Shown here in pieces: positions 9,001 through 15,606 of a stretch of 64,000 bases of DNA (the first letter of the stretch is position 1; the number at the start of each line of letters is the position of its first letter). The position numbers and the translations under genes are program-made. Source of the DNA: Pyxidicoccus parkwaysis (GTDB lineage: Bacteria > Myxococcota > Myxococcia > Myxococcales > Myxococcaceae); the NCBI RefSeq assembly GCF_017301735.1, contig NZ_CP071090.1, positions 6,996,001 through 7,060,000 on the forward strand. The letters are read 5' to 3'. The notes beneath the pieces are model-generated. The model was given only the letters and a program-made list of their open reading frames with translations. It was not told the origin of the DNA and did not search any database.

Positions 9001-11993
9001 GGCTGGTGGAAGAGCTCCAGCGCACCCGAGACTTGAGCCGCAGCCCCCTGTTCCAGGTCTTCTTCGCCCTACAGAACGCGCCCACCGCGGCGTCGATGCA
9101 GGGGCCGGAGCAGGCTCGCAAGCCGTCGCTGGCGCTGCGCCCGCTGGACGAGGTGAACAACCCCACCGTCCGCTTCGAGCTGGAGCTCAGCCTGTCCGAG
9201 ACACCGGATGGCTTCCAGGGCCCCCTCCGCTACAACACCGACCTGTTCGAGAGCACGACGGCTCAGCGCATGGCAGAGCACTTCCAGGTGCTCGTGGAGG
9301 CCCTGGTTGCCCGGGCCGATGCGCCACTGGCCTCCATCTCCATGCTCACCGAGACGGAGCGGCGACATGTGCTGGTGGAGTGGAATGCCACCTCCTCCGA
9401 GTACCCGCGCGGCACCACGCTCCCCGAGGTCTTCGCGCAAGTCGTCGCGCGCTTCCCGGACAAGGTCGCCGTGGAGTTCGGTGACTCCAAGCTCACCTAC
9501 CGGCAGTTGGATGAACGTGCGAACCAGCTCGCGTGGCACCTGCGCAGCCTGGGTGTGTCCACCGACTCGCGCGTGGCCATTGCCCTCGACCGCTCGCTGG
9601 AGCTGATTGTCTCCCTCGTCGCCATCCTCAAGGCTGGCGGCGCCTACGTGCCGCTCGACCCGTCGTACCCGCGTGAGCGCCTCGCCGCCATGGTGGAGGA
9701 CGCTCAGCCCGGCGTGCTCATCACCTCGCGCGAGCTGGTGACGAAGCTGCCCACGGAGGGACTGTCCACCGTGGTGCTGGACGAGGTGTCGCTGGAGGCG
9801 CAGTCGACCTCCGCGCTGCCTGTCGCCGCACTCCCGCAGAGCCTCGCGTATATCGACTTCACGTCTGGCTCCACTGGTCGCCCCAAGGGCGTCGGCACTG
9901 CCCAGGCCGCTGTGCTGCGCACCCTCTTTGGCAACGACTACGCACACCTCGGCCCGGACGAGACGTTCCTCCTCATCGCGCCTGTCTCCTTCGACGCTTC
10001 CACCCTGGAGCTCTGGGGCCCGCTGCTTCACGGCGCGCGACTCGTCGTCTTCCCGCCGCACTCGCCCTCCGACTTGAAGGAACTGGAGTCGGTGCTGGTG
10101 AAGCACGGCGTGACGACACTGCACCTCACCGCCGGCCTCTTCACCCAGGTGGTCGACCACAACTTCCCCGCCCTGCGCGGCGTGAAGCAGTTGCTCACCG
10201 GTGGTGACGTGGTGAGCGCACCGCACGTGCGCCGCGTGATTGAAGAGCTGCGCATTCCCGTCACCGCCTGCTACGGCCCCACCGAGACGACGCTCTTCGC
10301 CTCTACTCACCGCATGACGCGCGTCGAGCAGGTCGGCGCCTCGGTCCCCATCGGCAAGCCCATGGGCAACACGCAGGTGTACCTGCTGGACGCCTCCGGT
10401 CAGCCGGTGCCCGTCGGTGTCGTGGGCGAGCTGTTCATCGGCGGTGACGGTGTGGCTCGCGGCTACGTCGGTCGGCCCGCGCTCACGGCGGAGCGCTTCG
10501 TCCCTGACGCCTTCTCCGGTGTGCCCGGTGCCCGCCTCTACCGCACGGGCGACCTCGCCCGCTGGCGCAACGACGGCGTGCTCGAGTTCCTCGGCCGCGC
10601 CGACGCTCAGGTGAAGGTGCGCGGCTACCGCATCGAGCTGGCCGAGGTCGAAGCGGCGCTGCTCGCCTTCCCCGATGTGGGTCAGGCCGTCGCGCTCGTG
10701 CGCGAAGACGTGCCTGGTGACAAGCGCCTCGTCGGCTACGTCGCCGCTCCCGAGTCTCTGGACATGGCCGCGCTCCGCACGGCCCTCAAGCAACGGCTGC
10801 CCGAGTACATGGTGCCCTCCGCCCTCGTGCGCCTGGATGCCCTGCCCCTTACCTCCAACGCCAAGGTCGACCGCAAGGCACTGCCCGCTCCGGACTCGTC
10901 CTCCACGGGCGCTGCGTACGTCGCCCCGCGCACTCCCACCGAGGAGACCGTGGCCGCCATCTGGGCCGAGGTGCTCCGCCTGGAGAAGGTCGGCGTCACC
11001 GACGACTTCTTCAACCTCGGTGGCCACTCGTTGCTGGCCGTGCGCCTCATGGCCCGGTTGCGTGAGCGCCTGGGCGTGGCGCCACCGATGTCCGCCCTGT
11101 TCCAGGCGCCTACCGTCGAAGGCCTCTCGAGCTGGATGTCGCAGCACGGGGACAGCGTCAGTCGCACGCCGAACCTCATGAAGATGGAGGCGGGCACGTC
11201 CACCCGTCGGCCGCTCTTCCTCGTCCACGGCGGAGGCGGCAGCGCGCTGGGCTACGCCGAGCTCGTTCGCCAGCTGGGGAGCGACAGGCCCGTCTACGCC
11301 CTGTCCGCCTCGGGCCTCGACGGCGGTGCGCTGCCCGCCGCCTCCGTCGAAGTCCTGGCTCGCGACTACCTCGCGCAGGTCCGCACGGTTCAACCCCAGG
11401 GGCCCTATCTCCTGGGTGGCTGGTCCTTCGGAGGACTCGTGGCGTACGAGATGGCGCGGCTCCTCCAGGCCTCGGGCGAGCGCGTGGAAGTGCTCGCCCT
11501 CATCGACACTCCCGCGCCCTCGGGCCAGCCGCATCCCGAGGCCGACCTCCTCTCGTACCTGGCGGGCTTCGGCCGGGTGCTCGGGCTGCCGTTGCAGGAG
11601 CTGACGCTGGACCTGGAGCATCTGCGGCGCCTGGACGTCCGGGGTGCGCTGGCCTACGTGATGGAGCAGGCACGGCGCTCACCTTCAGGCGGACCCGGCC
11701 TGGACCTCGACGCAGCCGAGCGGCTCTTCGGCGTGTACCAGCGACTCCACGAGGCGTTGCGGCGCTACGTCCCGGGCGGCACCTACACGGGCCCGGCCTG
11801 GGTCGTCAAAGCCGCCTCGCGCCCGGAGGGGTACACGTTCCCCGAGGACCTCGGCTGGGGACGCTGGCTCACCGAGCCGCCCTCGGTCCACGAAGTCCCG
11901 GGCGAGCACTACACGCTGCTGCGCGCGCCCCATGTCCAGTCCGTGGCCCGGACGCTGGCCGGGCTCCTCGCTTCCCTGGAGCGCGAGCCATGA
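3..11993 (+). CDS. Non-ribosomal peptide synthetase, C-terminal part (A-PCP, 3x C-A-PCP, TE); 5' end outside window
   Basis: This assembly-line enzyme selects amino acids, condenses them and releases the peptide. The frame is already open at base 3 and enters an A domain just before motif A2, so the start lies upstream. Approximate nucleotide order: A1 3-1315, PCP1 1350-1575, C2 1615-2985, A2 3010-4540, PCP2 4587-4800, C3 4840-6180, A3 6225-7720, PCP3 7752-7970, C4 8010-9360, A4 9405-10900, PCP4 10930-11150, TE 11200-11985. Carrier sites read GGHSLL. The C domains carry HHIVSDGW and SxxQxRxWF, consistent with the LCL type, and no epimerisation domain is seen. The TE has GWSFGG and a late GEHYTLL histidine. 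Hand-read pockets (GrsA positions 235-331) are A1 DLTKVGHVG (Asp-like), A2 DVQFVAQVV (Pro-like) and A3 and A4 both DALHLGCLF (not assigned). NRPS identity is certain; substrates are inference. Confidence 0.97.
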   Translation, partial: SVDTVVALLGVWKAGGAYVPLDPAQPALRLRTLVDEVSAPVVVTQSRHADAFVGASAQRVLMDTEAGQLAAGRKDAPPREVSANHLAYVLFTSGSTGRPKGVAVAHGQLVHYVRAATERLGLADCVSFALVSTFVADLGNTVLFPALCTGGLLHVLTQGRASSPEGVAEYFQQHAVECVKLVPSHLSALLTAAEPRHVLPRKKLVLGGESSTWALMEQVRALAPECEVFNHYGPTETTVGVLAGPVETPAPGSAPVAVPLGRPLEQSRLYVLDAALQPVPVGVPGELYIGGAQVTRGYLHRPELTAERYLPDPYSPVPGARMYRSGDRVRWREDGRVEFIGRADFQVKVRGFRVEPGEIATVLREHPEVRDAVVLAREDVPGDKRLVAYVVPNLDVAVLRTWLRDRLPEHMVPSAFVPLEALPLTPNGKVDRKALPPPAMNTDASPTFVAPRSPTETQLAAIWAEVLHLDKVGVTDDFFNLGGHSLLATQVVSRMRRAFGVELPVRVLFEAPTVAMLASRVESARRSHGGGQLPPLVSVPRTGPLPLSFSQQRVWFLVQFQPGSAYYNIPFAVSIDGPLHREALTRTLQELVRRHEVLRTSFHTQEGGEPFQRVHPDAELTPSFVDLGHLPESQRDEAARRQALTEAQKPFDLLQAPLMRATLLRLSDERHVLLVTVHHIVSDGWTSGILLREVGLLYPAFSRGLPSPLQPLPFQYADFAAWQRGWLQGETLERQVTWWRDQLHGVPHALELPTDRPRPPVQTDRGGLIPVRLGETLTAAFKQWCEREGVTPFMGLLATFQVLLSRYSGQDDIVVGSPIANRQHTELEGIVGFFVNTLALRGRLAPGMSLRELLAQVKETTLGAYAHQDVPFEKLVDALKLERDMSRSPLFQVMLGLTNIPREREQETDGADVVRALEVDNGTSKFDLSLLLADTQDDITGAFEYNSDLFDEATARRVVSHMVRLLESAVADAGQPISRLKLLGEDEQRQVLVDFNDTSHEPHTPVLLHRPVEAQARRTPHAVAVSDGSRSLTYAELDARANQVAHHLVELGVPDGGTVGLCLDKSLDMAVAVLATLKAGAAYLPLDPSYPADRLAFMLEDAQAPVVLTQSHLLASVPVNTSALRVCMDTETETFARKPEHAPARDVSPESNCYFIYTSGSTGRPKGIVMPHRAVSYLLAWQNPRSVVRPEGVTLQFASLNFDVSLQELFCTWWCGGTVLLPTGGLRQDIPALLDFMNRHAVERLFLPFVALQAMADAVSHGATLPRALTEVVTAGEQLQVTPALVSFFEKLPGCVLENQYGPSEAHVVTAYRLEGAPSTWPKLPCIGAPVGHTQLYVLDAHGQPCPVGVPGEVYIGGTHLAHGYLARPDLTAKAFVPNPFSDEPGARMYRTGDAAKWRPDGTLDFLGRLDGQVKLRGYRVELGEVESVLRAAPGVRDAAAVVREVGAGDKRLVAYVVAAGPMNAECAVDAEGLRGFIQQRLPEYMVPSAFVLLEALPLTPSGKLARNLLPAPDVESLRGDAPFTAPRNPLEEKLAELFSAILRLPQVSVTDSFFELGGHSLLATQVISRIRSALGVELPLRTLFEAPTVAALATRIASAAPGAQAPAIISVPRNGPLPLSFAQQRLWFIDQLQPGNANYNMPTFVRMEGALDTDALRRAFEELVLRHEALRTTFTQHEGQPLQVIAPHGELPLVTTDLSGLDPQTARAELERNLRAELLTPFNLSTGPLIRARLLKLGPTDHVLALNMHHIVSDGWSMGVLVREVAALYAAFSEGQPSPLSPLSLQYADYAVWQRNWLQGAVLNEQIAWWKQHLGGAATLELPTDKPRPPVQTFNGGRTPVALSRSASEALNALCQQEGATPFMALTAAFQVLLSRYSGQQDVSVGSPIAGRNRGELEGLIGFFVNTLVLRSQFEAQHSFLDVLRQVKEAALGAYAHQDVPFERLVEELQRTRDLSRSPLFQVFFALQNTPMPEGQARKTGVTLRPLEEVDNPTIKFELQLNLSETPDGYLGSLGYNTDLFEHATAARMAEHFRVLVEALTRQPQAPLASLSMLTQAERRQVLVEWNATASEYPRGTTLPEVFAQVVARFPDKVAVEFGDSKLTYRQLDERANQLAWHLRSLGVSTDSRVAIALDRSLELIVSLVAILKAGGAYVPLDPSYPRERLAAMVEDAQPGVLITSRELVTKLPTEGLSTVVLDEVSLEAQSTSALPVAALPQSLAYIDFTSGSTGRPKGVGTPQAAVLRTLFGNDYAHLGPDETFLLIAPVSFDASTLELWGPLLHGARLVVFPPHSPSDLKVLETLLIRHGVTTLHLTAGLFTQVVDHNFPALRGVRQLLTGGDVVSAPHVRRVLEELRIPVTACYGPTETTLFASTHRMTSVEHVGTSVPIGKPMGNTQVYLLDASGQPVPVGVVGELFIGGDGVARGYVGQPSLTAERFVPDSFSGIPGARLYRTGDLARWRNDGVLEFLGRADAQVKVRGYRIELAEVEAALLAFPDVGQAVALVREDVPGDKRLVGYVAAPDSLDMAALRTALKQRLPEYMVPSALVRLDALPLTANAKVDRKALPAPDASSTGAAYVAPRNPLEEKLAELFAAVLRVQKVSVTGNFFELGGHSLLATQVVSRIRSALGVELPLRTLFEAPTVAALATRIASAAPGAQAPAIVSVPRNGPLPLSFAQQRLWFIDQLQPGNANYNMPTFVRMEGALDSAALQRSFEELVRRHEALRTTFTQHEGQPLQVIAPHGELPLEVTDLSSLEPTAARAELERHLRTELLTPFNLSTGPLIRARLLKLGATDHVLVLNMHHIVSDGWSMGVLVREVAALYAAFSEGQPSPLRPLPLQYADYAVWQRQWLQGAVLDEQIAWWKQHLGGAATLELPTDKPRPPVQTFRGSHVPVALSRTTSDALKALCQQEGVTPFMVLLAAFQVLLSRYSGQPDVSVGSPIAGRNRGELEGLIGFFVNTLVLRSQLDAQRSFRDVLAQVKETALGAYAHQDVPFERLVEELQRTRDLSRSPLFQVFFALQNAPTAASMQGPEQARKPSLALRPLDEVNNPTVRFELELSLSETPDGFQGPLRYNTDLFESTTAQRMAEHFQVLVEALVARADAPLASISMLTETERRHVLVEWNATSSEYPRGTTLPEVFAQVVARFPDKVAVEFGDSKLTYRQLDERANQLAWHLRSLGVSTDSRVAIALDRSLELIVSLVAILKAGGAYVPLDPSYPRERLAAMVEDAQPGVLITSRELVTKLPTEGLSTVVLDEVSLEAQSTSALPVAALPQSLAYIDFTSGSTGRPKGVGTAQAAVLRTLFGNDYAHLGPDETFLLIAPVSFDASTLELWGPLLHGARLVVFPPHSPSDLKELESVLVKHGVTTLHLTAGLFTQVVDHNFPALRGVKQLLTGGDVVSAPHVRRVIEELRIPVTACYGPTETTLFASTHRMTRVEQVGASVPIGKPMGNTQVYLLDASGQPVPVGVVGELFIGGDGVARGYVGRPALTAERFVPDAFSGVPGARLYRTGDLARWRNDGVLEFLGRADAQVKVRGYRIELAEVEAALLAFPDVGQAVALVREDVPGDKRLVGYVAAPESLDMAALRTALKQRLPEYMVPSALVRLDALPLTSNAKVDRKALPAPDSSSTGAAYVAPRTPTEETVAAIWAEVLRLEKVGVTDDFFNLGGHSLLAVRLMARLRERLGVAPPMSALFQAPTVEGLSSWMSQHGDSVSRTPNLMKMEAGTSTRRPLFLVHGGGGSALGYAELVRQLGSDRPVYALSASGLDGGALPAASVEVLARDYLAQVRTVQPQGPYLLGGWSFGGLVAYEMARLLQASGERVEVLALIDTPAPSGQPHPEADLLSYLAGFGRVLGLPLQELTLDLEHLRRLDVRGALAYVMEQARRSPSGGPGLDLDAAERLFGVYQRLHEALRRYVPGGTYTGPAWVVKAASRPEGYTFPEDLGWGRWLTEPPSVHEVPGEHYTLLRAPHVQSVARTLAGLLASLEREP
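4587..7750 (+). repeat. Tandem NRPS module repeat, copy 1 (PCP-C-A)
   Basis: This is the first copy of a PCP-C-A unit of about 3.17 kb inside the NRPS gene. It matches 7752-10930 at a constant offset of 3165 bases through the PCP and C domains. The offset becomes 3180 in the A domain because copy 2 carries five extra codons near 9090-9115. The A-domain protein sequences are almost identical, including the whole specificity pocket, which points to recent duplication or ongoing gene conversion. Confidence 0.9.
7752..10930 (+). repeat. Tandem NRPS module repeat, copy 2 (PCP-C-A)
   Basis: This is the second copy of the unit at 4587-7750. The start of the A domain (about 9401-10070) is nearly identical to 6221-6890 at the DNA level. 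Similarity ends where the last PCP changes to a different type (TPTEETVAAIWAEV instead of NPLEEKLAELF). The two A domains share the pocket DALHLGCLF, so the product is expected to carry the same residue at two successive positions. The repeat is also a likely site of assembly collapse or recombination. Confidence 0.9.
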
Positions 11994-12081
11994 CCTCCCG
12001 AGGGGCCCGGCGCCATCCCCCGCGAGGCTGCTATCCTGGCGGCCGCACGCGGGGACTTCCTTCCCTGCTGGAGCACGCATC

Positions 12082-13290
12082 GTGATCGTCAACATCGAGG
12101 ACCTCCGCCAGCGCGCCCGCCGACGGCTGCCCAAGGCCGTGTTCGACTACGTGGAGGGCTCCGCCGAGGACGGCTTCACGGCGAGCGCCAACCGGCGCGG
12201 CTTCGACCGCTACCTCTTCCGGGCACGCTCGCTGGTGGACGTGAGCGTGGTGGACCGCTCCACCACGGTGCTCGGCGAGAAGCTGGCCACGCCGCTCATC
12301 CTCGGGCCCACGGGGCTCGCGGGACTGCTCGCGCCCCGAGGCGAGGAGCTGGCCGCGAAGGGCGCGGCGAGCCGGGGCGCGCTGTTCACCTTGAGCACCA
12401 TGTCCATCGGCACCATCGAGGAGGTGGCCGCCGCGGCGCCCTCGCCGCTGTGGTTCCAGCTCTACGTGTGGAGGGACCGGGGCGTGACGCGCTCGCTGGT
12501 GGAGCGGGCAAAGGCGGCGGGCTATCGCGCGCTGTGCCTCACGGTGGACGTGCCGGCCATGGGCAACCGCGAGAATGACAGGCGCAATGGCTTCACCATT
12601 CCGCCGCGCATCACCTTCACCAACCTGCTCGACGTGTTCCGGCACCTCGGCTGGGTGCTGCGCATGTCGTCGAGTCCCCGGGCCACGTTCGGCAACTTCG
12701 TGGACCTGCCGGAGTTGAAGCGCACGGATGCGGTGTCCGTGGCGCAGTTCACCAACAGCCAGTTCGACCCGTCGGTGACGTGGAAGGACGTGGAGTGGCT
12801 GCGCTCGGTGTGGCCGGGGCCGCTGGTGCTCAAGGGCATCTCGTGCGCGGAGGATGCGCGGCGCGCGGTGGAGCTGGGCGTGGAGGCCATCATCGTGTCC
12901 AACCATGGCGGGCGGCAGCTCGACTTCCTGCCGGGTGCGGTGGATGTGCTGCCGGAGGTGGTGGACGCGGTGGAGGGGCGCAGCGAGGTCATCCTCGATG
13001 GCGGCATCCGCCGTGGGTCGGACGTGGTGAAGGCGATTGCGATGGGGGCTCGGGCCTGCATGATTGGACGGCCGTTCCTGTACGGGCTGGCGGCCAACGG
13101 GCAGGCGGGGGTGGAGCTGGCGCTGGACATCCTCTCCAAGGAGATTGACCGGACGCTGGCGCTGCTCGGACGGCCGAAGCTGGCGGACCTGGACCGCTCG
13201 GCGCTCCGTGTGGATGTGCCGGCGTTGCTGGAGGCGCCGGGCTCGTCGCTGCGGCTCGTGGATGGGGCTCGCCGGCTGCCGGTGGGTTGA
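12082..13290 (+). CDS. FMN-dependent alpha-hydroxy-acid dehydrogenase/oxidase, mandelate dehydrogenase-like
   Basis: This predicted FMN enzyme oxidises a 2-hydroxy acid to a 2-oxo acid. The GTG start at 12082 follows GGAG by eight bases and gives 402 residues, near the family size of 350-400. Visible signatures are the N-terminal RLPKAVFDYVEGSAEDG, the FMN-site stretch PLILGPTGLAGL, WFQLYV, the active-site SNHGGRQLD with the catalytic His and substrate-binding Arg, and the phosphate-binding ILDGGIRRGSD followed by ARACMIGRPFLYGLA. The general wording is closest to bacterial (S)-mandelate dehydrogenases rather than lactate oxidases; that is family recollection, not a search. It lies 88 bases after the NRPS stop on the same strand and may share its transcript. 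It could belong to the peptide pathway, for example the 4-hydroxymandelate step of arylglycine synthesis, or be a housekeeping oxidase. Confidence 0.9.
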   Translation: MIVNIEDLRQRARRRLPKAVFDYVEGSAEDGFTASANRRGFDRYLFRARSLVDVSVVDRSTTVLGEKLATPLILGPTGLAGLLAPRGEELAAKGAASRGALFTLSTMSIGTIEEVAAAAPSPLWFQLYVWRDRGVTRSLVERAKAAGYRALCLTVDVPAMGNRENDRRNGFTIPPRITFTNLLDVFRHLGWVLRMSSSPRATFGNFVDLPELKRTDAVSVAQFTNSQFDPSVTWKDVEWLRSVWPGPLVLKGISCAEDARRAVELGVEAIIVSNHGGRQLDFLPGAVDVLPEVVDAVEGRSEVILDGGIRRGSDVVKAIAMGARACMIGRPFLYGLAANGQAGVELALDILSKEIDRTLALLGRPKLADLDRSALRVDVPALLEAPGSSLRLVDGARRLPVG

Positions 13291-13316
13291 GGGGTTGCCT
13301 CACGCTGGAATCGGGG

Positions 13317-13417
13317 ACAACCTTACAGGGCGGTAGAGTTTTTTCCACCCTGGGATGTCGTACCCGATTGTCGTGCCATCCCAATGTGGGCATGGGCGGC
13401 AGGAGCGTGAGGCAGCC
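13317..13417 (+). repeat. Uma2-linked upstream repeat, copy A
   Basis: The 100 bases before the first Uma2 gene match those before the second (17173-17278). The shared pieces are ACAACCTTACAGGGCGG at 13317-13333, CCACCCTGGGA at 13345, and CATGGGCGGC at 13391-13400. The first two keep an identical 24-base spacing between their reference points. The non-coding match shows that promoter and gene were duplicated together, and the first element is a candidate promoter or regulator site. Confidence 0.7.
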
Positions 13418-13969
13418 ATGGAACGGAAACCGGCCACATACGCGGACCTGGTAGCGCTCCCCGACAATGTCATCGGAGAGCTGATTGGCGGGGTGCTGCA
13501 CGCCAGCCCATGGCCTGCTGGGGCGGAGATCATCGCGGGAATCAACCTGGGTGCCGCGCTGGGCATGCCAATCGTCACGGGGCGGGGAGGGACAGGTGGA
13601 TGGGTCATGCTCCGTAAGCCGGAGTTGCGTCTGGGCGAGGACGTGCTGGTGCCCGACCTGGTCGGCTGGCACCACGAGCGGATTCCCAATCCGCGAGAGG
13701 TGGAGGCCTTCACGATGGTGCCGGACTGGGTCTGCGAGGTGATAGCTCCCTCAACGCAGACCCTGGACCTCGAGGTGAAACTGCCCGTCTATGCGCGCGA
13801 GGGCGTGAGGCACGTCTGGCTGGTGGACCCGAGAGCCAAGGTGCTGGAGGTGCTTCGATTGGAGGGCTCAGGCTATTCGCTGGTTGTGACCCACTCCGGC
13901 CCGGCGGTCGTTCGCGCGGAGCCCTTCGACGCCGTCGAACTGAAGCTGTCCTTCATCTGGGGCAAGTAG
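13418..13969 (+). CDS. Uma2 family protein (DUF820, PD-(D/E)xK nuclease fold), copy A
   Basis: This protein of 183 residues belongs to the Uma2 family, which is abundant in cyanobacteria and myxobacteria. It is predicted to have a restriction-endonuclease-like fold; its cellular role is unknown. Family signs are the N-terminal ATYADLVALPDN, ELIGGVLHASP with the first acidic residue, VPDLVGW, DWVCEVIAPST with a core Glu, and the lysine-containing LEVKLPVYAREGVRHVWLVDP. The ATG at 13418 is chosen because AGGAG lies 12 bases upstream and the paralogue at 17279 starts with the same MERKPATYADL. An earlier in-frame start at 13355 would add 21 residues with no family similarity. The gene is convergent with the toxin-immunity group that follows. 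Confidence 0.85.
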   Translation: MERKPATYADLVALPDNVIGELIGGVLHASPWPAGAEIIAGINLGAALGMPIVTGRGGTGGWVMLRKPELRLGEDVLVPDLVGWHHERIPNPREVEAFTMVPDWVCEVIAPSTQTLDLEVKLPVYAREGVRHVWLVDPRAKVLEVLRLEGSGYSLVVTHSGPAVVRAEPFDAVELKLSFIWGK

Positions 13970-14040
13970 AACCTGGGGCGAGGCATCCGCGGCGGGCGCT
14001 CTCGCGTATGAACTCGTCGCAGAACTGGCGCGCCAGGCGG

Positions 14041-14622
14041 TCAGCGGAAGCCAGCCGAGTCGTTCCAGTCCGGCACCGGAATGAAGCGCAGGCCCTCTGG
14101 CGGAGGAATGAGGCTCATCACCTGGTCCACCACGGTACGGTGGAAGAGGTACACGGACGTCGACTCCGCGAGTACGAAGACGAGCCGCTGCTCCAGGGAG
14201 ACTTTCGACAGCACTTCCTCGTCCAGGACAAGCGAGTCCACGCTCAGTAGGAGGAGGCCACTAGGGGATTGGGTGAACACCGACTTGCGCCGGTCCAGAC
14301 ATGCCAGTCTGTTGTAGACGTGCACCAGCCAGTACCGCAGGACGGTTTCCCTCACCGGCACATCCGCCGGGATGAGTTGAAATCCGGGCAGCTCGAGCTT
14401 CGCCAGCACCTGCATGAGGCGCTGCGACACCACCGGCGCCGGCAGGCTGTGGTGGTCCACCATGACGGGTGCAGAGGGCACCGGTTCCGCGAGGCGAAGA
14501 CGAATCGGCTCGGGCACGCTCACCGGCCTGCCCTTGCGGAACATGCTCGCGCTCTGGTTCCACCCCAACAGCGGGTGAACGTTGGAAGCGGCCCGCTCGA
14601 TGACGAAGTAGTCGCGCTGCAT
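14041..14622 (-). CDS. Imm11-family (DUF1629-like) immunity protein
   Basis: This protein of 193 residues resembles the Imm11 family, common in myxobacteria and often paired with toxin nucleases. Visible traits are the N-terminal MQRDYFVIERA, a WNQSASMFRKGRPV stretch, and near the C-terminus LVFVLAEST, VYLFHRTVVDQV and LRFIPVPDW, which fit the family's closing strand-helix pattern. The ATG at 14622 is chosen because it lies two bases after the stop of the upstream AHH toxin, and GGGGAG within the toxin's last codons forms its ribosome site. This arrangement indicates translational coupling, as expected when an immunity protein must be made with its toxin. The family call comes from pattern memory; neutralisation of the neighbouring toxin is inference. 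Confidence 0.72.
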   Translation of the reverse strand: MQRDYFVIERAASNVHPLLGWNQSASMFRKGRPVSVPEPIRLRLAEPVPSAPVMVDHHSLPAPVVSQRLMQVLAKLELPGFQLIPADVPVRETVLRYWLVHVYNRLACLDRRKSVFTQSPSGLLLLSVDSLVLDEEVLSKVSLEQRLVFVLAESTSVYLFHRTVVDQVMSLIPPPEGLRFIPVPDWNDSAGFR

Positions 14623-14624
14623 GG

Positions 14625-15293
14625 CTACTCCCCAACCGCCAGCGCGCGCCGCACGAGAGGCTTCCTGCTGACGCCGTGTACCGCCCCGTGACGGCGTCGC
14701 TGAGGACACGTGCGCTGAGGCTTGTCAGTGATGCTGCGAACACCCGAGCACCCGGCGCCGCCATCGCGGTAGTCGAGCCCATCGCTGCTCAGCGTCCACG
14801 TGAAGCTGGCTACCTTCACCAGAATGAACGCACTCAGCGCATCCAACTCGCTCACCAACGCCTCAGGCTTGGAGCAGAAGGCGCCCGATTCAATCAAATC
14901 CGCCACCTCCGCGAGCCTGGCGGACACAGCCTTCGGGTAGGCCAGATGGACATCGTGGGCCCAGCCCGCAGCATGATTGCCGCGGTGAAGGGGTACACGT
15001 AGCTCGCAGGCGACATCCATCCTCGACGGCAGGATGATGCCGTTCAACCGGCGGTTGATGTCGTAGCAGAACTGCCGGCAGTACCTCGCCCAGTCCTCGT
15101 CAGCCATGGCCTCCGAGCAGATGAGATGATGCGCCGCAATGGACCAGCGCCCTGTGTACCAGGGGTGACTCTCCGGCTCCTTGCCTTGAAGAATGGCCTC
15201 GCTCAGAAATATTGAGTTTCCCAGATGGCATCCCCATTCCCGCGCGAACGAGTGCTCTGGCTTCCCACAGTACTGGCACGGCGGCAGTTTCAT
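14625..15293 (-). CDS. AHH-motif HNH/EndoVII-type nuclease toxin, stand-alone
   Basis: This is a predicted metal-dependent nuclease of the AHH branch of the HNH/Endonuclease VII superfamily used in polymorphic toxins. With the ATG at 15293 it has 222 residues. The core motif AAHHLIC (about residues 53-59) is followed by YDINRRLNGIILP and PLHRGNHA with further His ligands. The N-terminus carries CQYC and a later CH, which look like a zinc knuckle. No secretion signal, RHS, PAAR or other delivery domain is visible. Upstream in-frame starts at 15332, 15362 and 15428 exist, and none has a good ribosome site, so the start is uncertain. The stretch near 15200-15230 is unusually AT-rich for this genome, hinting at transfer. 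The immunity gene follows directly. Confidence 0.7.
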   Translation of the reverse strand: MKLPPCQYCGKPEHSFAREWGCHLGNSIFLSEAILQGKEPESHPWYTGRWSIAAHHLICSEAMADEDWARYCRQFCYDINRRLNGIILPSRMDVACELRVPLHRGNHAAGWAHDVHLAYPKAVSARLAEVADLIESGAFCSKPEALVSELDALSAFILVKVASFTWTLSSDGLDYRDGGAGCSGVRSITDKPQRTCPQRRRHGAVHGVSRKPLVRRALAVGE

Positions 15294-15606
15294 GGGCTTG
15301 GGCCCATCGCCAGGTTGGGATTGCAGGAACATGACGCGACGGCCACGAATGATGACGGGCATTGGGAAAGCAGACGCCCACGCCCGCAGCACCAAGAACT
15401 GTCCCACAGGGTGGACAGAGTTAGGCATTCAGGACAGTTCAGCCTTGCACCGTTGCCAAACCCGATGCAGCCCGTGAACCTCGTGGCCTTCACGGGAGAC
15501 TTGGCATGCTCCGGCTGTCCGGTGGAGCACGGGGGGAGTAGCGCACTTCCTCGACGAGGTGCGCTTCCGCCTCGAGTGCCACCCACTTTTGACCGTTACG
15601 CGCGCA
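15294..15606. other. Intergenic stretch, no convincing gene
   Basis: About 310 bases separate the toxin start from the end of the next minus-strand gene. The toxin frame stays open to 15428, so part of this stretch could encode an N-terminal extension. I see no terminator, tRNA or clear promoter in the rest. Confidence 0.5.

Noticed and set aside
1615..9360. Epimerisation or dual C/E domains in the NRPS.
   Set aside because: All C domains show the LCL-type HHIVSDGW and SxxQ start, with no E-domain motif series, so no D-residue is claimed.
9069..11621. Very long open frame on the minus strand (850 codons) opposite the NRPS, with similar ones at 3597-5069, 5355-7046 and 7068-8684.
   Set aside because: They are mirrors of high-GC codon bias on the sense gene; their translations are rich in His, Arg and Gln and show no domain, start site or conservation signal.
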